In this document: piece after piece, positions 56,845-64,000 of the stretch
How positions within the stretch are numbered: the stretch's first letter is position 1
How the letters are laid out: each line of letters begins with the position of its first letter
Assembly: GCA_017165825.1 (NCBI GenBank)
Contig: CM029383.1
Coordinates: 6,828,013 to 6,892,012 of the forward strand
Direction of reading: 5' to 3'
DNA from: Hepsetus odoe
Lineage: Eukaryota > Chordata > Actinopteri > Characiformes > Hepsetidae
DNA length: 64,000 bases
Made by a program: the position numbers and the translations under genes
Notes under the pieces: model-generated
Database searches by the model: none
What the model saw: the letters and a program-made list of their open reading frames with translations, nothing else
What the model was told of the DNA's origin: nothing

Positions 56845-58649
56845 GCACTCCTTTGCATGGCCAGGACCGTAAGCTCTTCAGTGCTTAACAAGAAACAAAA
56901 TAATGAATATATCTTTCAGCTCTGTAAATCACAGCATCCTTTTAGAAACACGGATAAAAGTAGCTCCTGTCTTTTAATTTGATTTTGAAGCCCTCCCACA
57001 TTATTGACCAGAGATGGGATGTAATAAAAACAAACCCTTTGCTTTTGTAATGAATCACAGTTTTCAGATTACTTTAATTCTCTTGAAAATTTACTTTTGA
57101 GAAACTCCTTTTTAAAATCCGTTTGACTGCATTTGAGGGGCATTCTTAATCTTTTTTTTTATTTTTATTTTACATCACCTTCCTAAATTGGAGACCCGTC
57201 ACAACCTGAATGGGCAAAAATGCACAGAAAAGACGGTCCCTTGGTATGTCCACCAGTGCAGGACAGGTGGAAATAGACGTAAGAGTGAAGAGAGGGAGAG
57301 TGGACGGTGGAATCACTTTTTACAGGACAGTTTTCTGCATTCTTAGATTTATGTGTTCATTTTATGAGCTATTTTGAAAACGATAACTATAGAAATCATA
57401 GGAAAGTGACTCAACCACTAATATAATCCATACTGACAGCCCTCAAGCCAAATACAGTGACTTGATTTTTCTGTGAAGCTTGTCGTTTTATCTGATTGGA
57501 CGTTGCTTCATTATGAAAAGTGTATTTAAAACCACAAATAAACTCTCATGAAGACATCTCTGATATGGTAGCACATCATGCCAGCAGTTTACATACTGTT
57601 GTCACTGGATAGATTACTCAGCTCAGCTCGTTTCCGCAGATTACTGTCAGATGAAGCCCCCGCTACTGGTCTGAACCTGTTTCTTCTCTTCAGGAGCTCC
57701 ACAAAGAGCAGGTCTTTACTCAGAGCGGTGATTAACAGCTCATCGAGCGTCACGCGTCAGGATAAAGACGCTGGTATAGAAACCGGCTTTTCTTTGCTCA
57801 TCATAGAACCATCATTTAATCACACAGTACAAGAGGTTTGATGTTGATTATTAAATCCTAAGGATGCATGTCCTCCATGTTTAGGCTGATCGTCCCCCAA
57901 AGCTCTTCTGAAAGTGTGGACAGCAGATGTGATGTGGACATATCCTGTCTTACTACCTGGTGTTTCATGTAGCAACTGGCTTGAGAAGTGTTTTGGTGAC
58001 AAAATCCAACACAATCAGCAAGCCTGGCCTGTCACGGACCCGTATGACTGTGGGGATCATGTTTTTTTCCTTCCCCCAAACCTTCTGTTTTGGATGTTCT
58101 TGAGTTTGAATCAACTTCCAGTGACAGAACGAAACAATTCCAGTCTCTTTCCATAGTGCAGCATAACTGGTTAAGCCGATGGGCGTCATTCCGAGAGGTT
58201 TTGGTGTGAAATGATAGACTTTACAGAAAATTGCTGAGTCCTAATTGTTCACAGCTGTGATGCTAGGATGTTTAATGCCTCAAAAATGCCTGGGACATTG
58301 TTTTCCTGGCAGTTTTGAGAAGGTTTTAATTATAAGTGTACATGTGTTTTAATGAAATAGTAATAGAGACATGGACCTTATCACTATTTTGGCATAAAAA
58401 AAACCCCGTGTTGCTTTGGCGATGGATTTGGATATAAAACAAAATGACTATATTTGTGACGTGAAGCATTGTAATGCCTGGTTCACCATTCAACACTGTA
58501 AGAGACACAGGTCTGTGCCATTTCAGACTATTCACTCTGAATGTTCATGAGACAATTATGAAATATTGAACTATAATTGGAATCAAAACTAATACTGTAT
58601 ATAAAAACATGCTACTATTGAGGCAAGGTAGAGTGTAAATGTTTTTATG
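56843..58649. other. intergenic, no gene recognised
   Basis: 57220-57310 is a second copy of the dispersed repeat at 17340-17475. The frames at 57578-57841 and 57820-58014 are not recognised. Homology to the MMP copies begins at about 58650 (GGGAAATTTACACTAAGC). Confidence 0.5.
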
Positions 58650-58707
58650 AGGGAAATTTACACTAAGCAGTCATCTGGGATTTCCTTCCTCACCTTTCAT
58701 CACCGAG

Positions 58708-58752
58708 TGACTCAAGGTGTTGCTCAACTTGTTGGGCTTGAAGGTATAAAAG
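58708..58752 (+). promoter_or_regulatory. copy D core promoter: AP-1 site and TATA box
   Basis: TGACTCA at 58708-58714 and TATAAAAG at 58745-58752 have the same 30-base gap as copy C. The start codon is at 58798. Confidence 0.7.
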
Positions 58753-58797
58753 CAGCAGTAAACCCAAACAAGCATCAGTTTCTTGTTGAGGCTTAAC

Positions 58798-61376
58798 ATG
58801 AGGTTTCTACAAGCTCTGCGTTCTTGTGGCCTGGTGATCCTGGGGACTCACTCGGGTCAGTACCCCCACTATTAATAAGCAGGAAGAAGACCTGGCGGTA
58901 AGAACTGCAATCCTGCATCTTAAAGAACTCACTGGGTTTGATTGATTGTATGTCTAACTTCACATCATCAACTACCAGGAGTACCTGAAGGCTGTACGAC
59001 ATGAAGGGGGACAGTCAATCTTTTTGTACAAGTCAGTGAGATGAGTGTGAAGCTGGCGGAGATGCAGGAGTTCTTCGGGTTGAAGGTGACAGGAACTCTG
59101 GACACTGAGACGCTGGAGGTGATGAAGAAGCCTCGCTGTGGGGTTCCAGATATGGCTGCTTATTCTGCAGCACAGCCTTCACAATTCAAATGGAAAACAA
59201 ACCAATGACCTACAGGTATTTAAGCAGGATCTACAGTCTTGGGCTTTACGAGGTTCTCCTCATCTTTTAGACTCACATCTGTCCATTGCATGTTAATAGA
59301 ATCGTCTATGGTCAATAAATTCAACTTCATGTTTTTATTCCCAAAGGATTGAGAACTACACTCCTGACATGTCTCAGGCTGAGGTGGACAACTCGCTCGA
59401 GAAAGCTTTGAAAGTCTGGGCTGACGTCACTCCCCTCAGATTCACTCGTATTTACGACGGCGTGGCCGACATCATGATCTCCTTCACTGTTGGAGGTCAG
59501 AGTCTCACTTTACTGAGTCTGCTATCAGTGTGGAAACCCCTGTACTGGTTGGATTCTTCTTCCAGTAGCTCCAGAGAATTAGATTTGTAATACATTGCAA
59601 AAAAAAGCCAAATATAGTTTGCCCATCAGATTTTTTCTCCTTAAAATTTTCCCCTCATTTTCAGTATATTTCCAGTTTTGTGGCTTTTTGCACTATGCTT
59701 AAAATCTTTGAAGTCAAGCATTATAAAAGGAGTCAAGTGGAACTGATTTAATATCCATAACTCACAAAACAAGTTCTCAAATCTTTTTCTCTTTCCAGAT
59801 CTGGTGATGGCTCCCCCATTTGATGGTCCAAATGGTTTCTTGGCTCACCTTTTTCCCCGGTCCCACAAGCATTGGTGGGACACCCATTTTATTCAGTGAT
59901 AGAGACCTTTACCTTCCACGTCTCTATTGGTGAGGAGAATTGCTCAAACATTCCCAGCACAACACACAGTAGCGCCTCGTAAGCTGTATTCTGCGTCTGT
60001 TGGTGCCTACAGGATAACCTGTTCCTGGTGGCGGCCCATGAGTTCGGACATGCCTTGGGCCTTGAACACTCCAAGGATCCTGGTGCTTTGATGTATCCGA
60101 TGTACAGTTTCAGAGACGTCAAGACCTTCGTCCTGCCCCAAGATGGCGTCAAGGGAATTCGTCTATCTGGTGACTTCGAGGCGACTAATAACGCAAATCC
60201 TTTGACAGATTTGGAACTTGAAGCTTTGATCAATGTAACCTGTAGATGCCTTTCTTGTTCAGTAATTCATTAACGAGAGAAAATTGAACTCAACAGGCAG
60301 AAAAGGTGGTGATCCCCCATTGCCCTGTAGACCCCACACCTCCAGCCACCCCCGACAACTGTGACCCTAAACTGGTCCTGGATGCCGTTACCATGCTGCG
60401 AGGAGAGATGCTCTTCTTCAAGAACAGGTACACACAGCTACATCACCTTTCCCTTCTCTTACTCTCAGAAATGCCTGAAGATCTGACACTGAGGTCTTTT
60501 TTCAGCCTCTTCTGGCGCACTCAGCCCTTAAGTAACAAAAACGAACAGCACCTGATCAAGAGCTTCTGGCCTGAGGCTCCGGATAACATTGACGCTGCTT
60601 ATGAGAGCCCATTGGATGACCTGGTGTATGTCTTGGGGTGTGTTATATTTCATTCAGTTTCACTTACAACTCAAACTTTTGCTTCTTCACATTTTTCTTC
60701 TGCCAACTAAGATGTTCCAGCAGCAGAATTAACCTACTGCTATTTGTTACCTGGCAACAAATCGATGTGAGTGAATGGGATGTGGCTGGTTGCTTCATAG
60801 TCAGAGTCTAACTTGTGGGGGTTTATACTCTCAGGTGAAAAGGTCTGGGCTTACCATGGCTATGATCTTGCGAAGGGCTATCCCAAGAGCCTCAGCAGCT
60901 TTGGCCTGCCTGCTAAGGTGAAGAAGATCAGCGCTGCCCTCCATGACCAAGAAACTGAAGCAGCATGTGTTCCGACAATGATCAGTACAGGTAAGGCAAC
61001 ACCTGAGTGTTTATGAAGAAGGCCATAGAAGATCCTCCTTCAAAGGCCGTCACGACTAATGAAATGATTTTACAGCTCTGATGAGACCACAAGAAGATGG
61101 ATGAGGTGGAGTCATCAGAGTGGAGGAAGGCTTCCCAGAATGTGAATTAAAAAGTCACAGCAGCGTTCCAGTACAGAGGTCAGTAACAGCCAAGAAAGTG
61201 TCTATGAATATGATTTGTTAATCTGGATGAGATGAATCCAGTTGTTTAATGATTCTAACATCTACACTGTATTCCTTTCAGGGTTCACCTACCTCTTCAG
61301 TGGCCCACAGATGTTTGAGTTCGGCTATGGAAGACTCTACCGCGTGCTTAACAATGGCTACTTCTTGCCGTGCTAA
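58798..61376 (+). pseudogene. collagenase-type (MMP13-like) matrix metalloproteinase, copy D, disrupted
   Basis: It is diverged from A-C (different introns 3 and 7) and lies outside the tandem unit. Exon 1 (58798-58897) has two consecutive in-frame TAA codons (58873-58878). Exon 2 (58979-59215) keeps MKKPRCGVPDMAAYSA but has indels. Exon 3 (59347-59495) is intact at 149 bases. Exon 4 (59799-59930) has indels. Exon 5 (60013-60169) keeps VAAHEFGHALGLEHSKDPG and ALMYP but lacks two bases before it. Exon 7 (from 60506) runs into a changed end (GTCTTGGGGTGTG) where the others have TTTAAAGGTAAGG, so its donor is lost or moved. Exon 8 (60835-60990) is four bases short. Exon 10 (61282-61376) is intact (MFEFGYGRLYRVLNNGYFLP). 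PolyA signal 61535-61540. Confidence 0.8.
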
Positions 61377-61659
61377 TCATTCAGGCAGAAGTGCCAAATA
61401 ATTTATATAAGAAATGAAAGAGCAGTCTTTATTTAATTTAATTTACAGTTTGCTTAACTTATTTATAATATATATCTGCTCTGTGTACTTTATCCTCCTT
61501 ATGTCTGAGTGTTTGAATAGTTGCTAATTATTTTAATAAAATTTTATGAACAAACAAATTTTTGCATCATTTTATTTTTGTGTTTGTACTCATCTCCTCA
61601 TTAGCTAAAGATCTCTGGTCACTATCAAACAAATATTGCAAATAGTTAGTCTTAAGCTC

Positions 61660-61850
61660 TTTGGTTGGCACAGTGGTTTCCGCCCGCCTCACAACAGAAG
61701 GTCCTAGGTTTGATTCCCAGGCGGGATGGTCCAGGTCCTTCCACCTTCCAAAGCCCTGCACGTCTGCCCTGTGATGAGAGCTGGGATAGACTCCAGCACA
61801 CCCCCCGACCTTAATCAGGACAAGTGGCCCAGAAAATGAATGAGCTGTGG
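61660..61850 (+). mobile_element. SINE of a third type with LINE-type tail
   Basis: The tRNA-like head is GGCACAGTGGTTTCCGCCCG with B box AGGTTTGATTCCCAGGC. The tail is GGATAGACTCCAGCACACCC, then AATCAGGACAAGTGGCCCAG and AAAATGAATGA. The tail is the reverse of the phrase at 13450-13510. Confidence 0.75.
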
Positions 61851-62099
61851 AATTATTTAGGACATTTTTCAGAGACTACTGTCAGTCTGGAGTACCCAAT
61901 GTTTTCGAAACACTCTAAACAGGAGAGAAAAGATGAGCTGACTCATGGCTCAGTGAATCAATGCTTACTTATTGATGATGGGTGACTTGAGAGAATAGCT
62001 TTGATCTGAACCCATCAGCACTAGTGCCATCTAGTGTATGAAACATGACACTAGTTGCACAGTGGAGTGCAGCAGAGTGTGATAAATCCATCTCTCCAT

Positions 62100-62390
62100 G
62101 ATCTGAGCTCCTTATCCCAAGCAGGGAGACAAGGTGCTGGTGCCTATCCCAACACTCCCGGAGCAGAATGTGAAGAAACACCCTGGACAGACTGCCAGTC
62201 CATCAATGGACACATTCACGTGGGGAGAGGATGTTCTCCAGCTAACATCCATCATGGATAGCACCCCTACGAGACTGTAGGAGCACTGAGCAGCTAGTTC
62301 GGCAGCGAACTGTTACACCCGCGGTGTAAGAAGGGAGAAGCTACGCGGAATGTTCCTACCTGCAGCAATAAGACTCAATTCGTATCGAAT
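62100..62390 (+). other. possible retroelement C-terminal remnant
   Basis: CGCGGTGTAAGAAGGGAGAAGC and the residues ELLHPRCKKGRSYA resemble a C-terminal tail I associate with fish retroelement reading frames. There is no other domain, so the call is weak. Confidence 0.25.
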
Positions 62391-62427
62391 TTATCATCAT
62401 AACATTACTTTCTGAACACTGCCTGTT

Positions 62428-62605
62428 ATTATTATATATTGTTATATATTATATTATATTATATTATATTATATTATATTATATTATATTATATTATATT
62501 ATATTATATTATATTATATTATATTATATATTATATATTATATATTATATTATATTATATATTATATATTATATTATATTATTATATATTATATTATATT
62601 ATTAT
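62428..62605. repeat. (TATAT)n / ATATT pentanucleotide array
   Basis: About 175 bases of ATATT units with some TATATA phase slips. AT-rich low-complexity sequence continues to about 62870. Confidence 0.95.
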
Positions 62606-63174
62606 ATAATTATTATAAGTATATTATTATTATTACATTTACATTTGTTACTTGTTTATTTATAATTTATTTATAACTTATTTATTACTGTTTACTGTAT
62701 ATATGGTCGCCTTCCCTAATCTTCATGTAAATATATATATGTATATGTATATATATATAGATTATTTATTATTCATAGCTCTTGTACTTGTTCCTCGTTC
62801 TTTATATTTTTCAATATTTTTCTTATTTTTCTCTATATTCTTTCTATTTTTTATATTCTTTCTGTCTCCTTTATAAAAAGCCCTGTAATGCCCCAGTTCC
62901 CCATTCGTGGGATAATAAAAGATTACTCTACTCTACTATTCTCACATAAACAGTCACACCTTGGGGCCAGTTTAGCGTCACCCGCGTTGAAACGGTTTCT
63001 CCAACATGAAGCAGCGAAGAAACAGCTGCACGTGATTCCTGATGAGTGATTAGTTTAATGATGGTTCTGAACGCTGAGTGATTGGAGCCTCGTTGTCTAT
63101 AACCTTTGCAGCCTGTTGCTCTAAAATATTTGTTCCCCGTTCTTTAATTGTGCTCTGCTCAACCTGCCGAAGAC

Positions 63175-63360
63175 AAGTGAAAGTGACTTTTTACGACCAC
63201 AACCTCTGTATTTAACCCACACACACCCTGCAACAGTGGACAGCCATATCCAATGCCCAGGGAGCACTGATGGGGACAGTACCTTGCTTAAAGATATTTT
63301 AAGGAAACCTATTGGTCTGTGATTGCTAGTCCCTAAAGACTAAGCCCCCGCTGCCTTGCA
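63175..63360 (-). mobile_element. tRNA-derived SINE, diverged
   Basis: Minus strand: tail complement AAGTGAAAGTGACTTTTTACG, body complement GGGAGCACTGATGGGGACAG, and head complement AGCCCCCGCTGCCTTGC. Confidence 0.75.
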
Positions 63361-63444
63361 CCAACAAAATGATTCCTAGGCAAAATATAAAAAACTGGTG
63401 ATTCAAGTCTTTTCCACAGTAGTGAACATCAGACTCTTTTATGA

Positions 63445-63682
63445 AGTGAAAGTGACTATTTGTCATTGTGATTATGCAGCAACCAAATGAATTCTCTGCA
63501 CTTTACCTATACACATCATGCAGCATGGGGCAGCCATATATCCGGGATTCAGTGATGGGGAAGGTTCCTTGCTCCATGGTGCCTCAGGGCAACGTACTGG
63601 TCTGTGATTTGGACCCACGACCTTCTGGTGCCTAGAAGCTCCTGGATTCTATCCACTAACCACTAGGCCACTGCTGCCCCAG
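63445..63682 (-). mobile_element. tRNA-derived SINE
   Basis: Minus strand, from GTGAAAGTGACTATTTGTCA to AACCACTAGGCCACTGCTGC. The B box complement is GATTTGGACCCACGACC. Confidence 0.8.
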
Positions 63683-64000
63683 GAACACCCCAGGAAGGGA
63701 AAATCAGTTGGCCGTGAAATGGGCCCTTTTTAGGACCGCTGTACGCATTCACAACCCGTTCATGCAGGGGCACGAGTCGTCTAGCCATCCAGGGTGGAGT
63801 GACCTTACACATGTCTTTTGTTCTATGCTAATGTCCCGGATCCACAAAAACACTATGCCGGTCACTGATGATGCTGTGTTACGTCATGAATCAAACAGGT
63901 TCATGTGCAGGGTGTGAAAAGCAGCGTAAAGCGTTCCCCTGAGCGTATCATCCTGATGATACAGAAGCTATACATTGACGATGAGTGATTTACTGCACAC

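Overview
This is nuclear DNA of a bony fish, most likely a teleost. Both gene families have vertebrate exon/intron structure. The rest is dense in fish-type repeats: one tRNA-derived SINE family present about twenty times, non-LTR retrotransposon fragments, small DNA transposons, and AT, TATC, TCTG/TGCC and CA microsatellites. An otophysan (catfish or characin-like fish) is a guess from repeat style, not a demonstrated assignment.

Layout. (1) 951-7820, plus strand: an intact 11-exon alkaline ceramidase 3 gene (acer3). The spliced product is 267 aa and every catalytic and metal-site residue I checked is present. (2) 8.2-18 kb: intergenic DNA made mostly of transposon and SINE remnants. (3) 18000-26081: a 10-exon secreted matrix metalloproteinase (MMP) gene of the stromelysin/MMP20/MMP30 type. 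It has a cysteine switch, zinc site and four-bladed hemopexin domain, but one in-frame stop in the propeptide exon. (4) 25.74-52.67 kb: three tandem copies (A, B, C) of a segment of roughly 8-11 kb. Each copy carries the last exon of the upstream MMP gene, a complete 10-exon collagenase-type (MMP13-like) gene, a dispersed repeat, a 19-bp minisatellite array and a LINE 3' fragment. The A/B and B/C joints show the same breakpoint inside a SINE. (5) 52.7-58.6 kb: gene-free, with SINEs, a 600-bp compound tetranucleotide array and a CA repeat. (6) 58798-61376: a fourth, more diverged collagenase-type copy (D). (7) 61.4-64 kb: repeats.

Acer3 (Golgi/ER ceramide hydrolysis) and the MMPs (extracellular matrix degradation) have no functional link that I can see; they are only neighbours. 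All four collagenase-type copies carry frame-breaking lesions as read here, at different places in each copy. Acer3 is flawless over 804 coding bases, so the base sequence is reliable at least there. The tandem array could be truly decaying or could be poorly polished, and this question decides how to read it. The most informative structures are a 2.5-kb LTR retrotransposon inserted in the promoter of copy A only, with 5-bp target duplication and three empty sites in the other copies; CTCF-like motifs repeated in its LTRs; and an AP-1 site kept in the promoters of C and D but absent from A and B.
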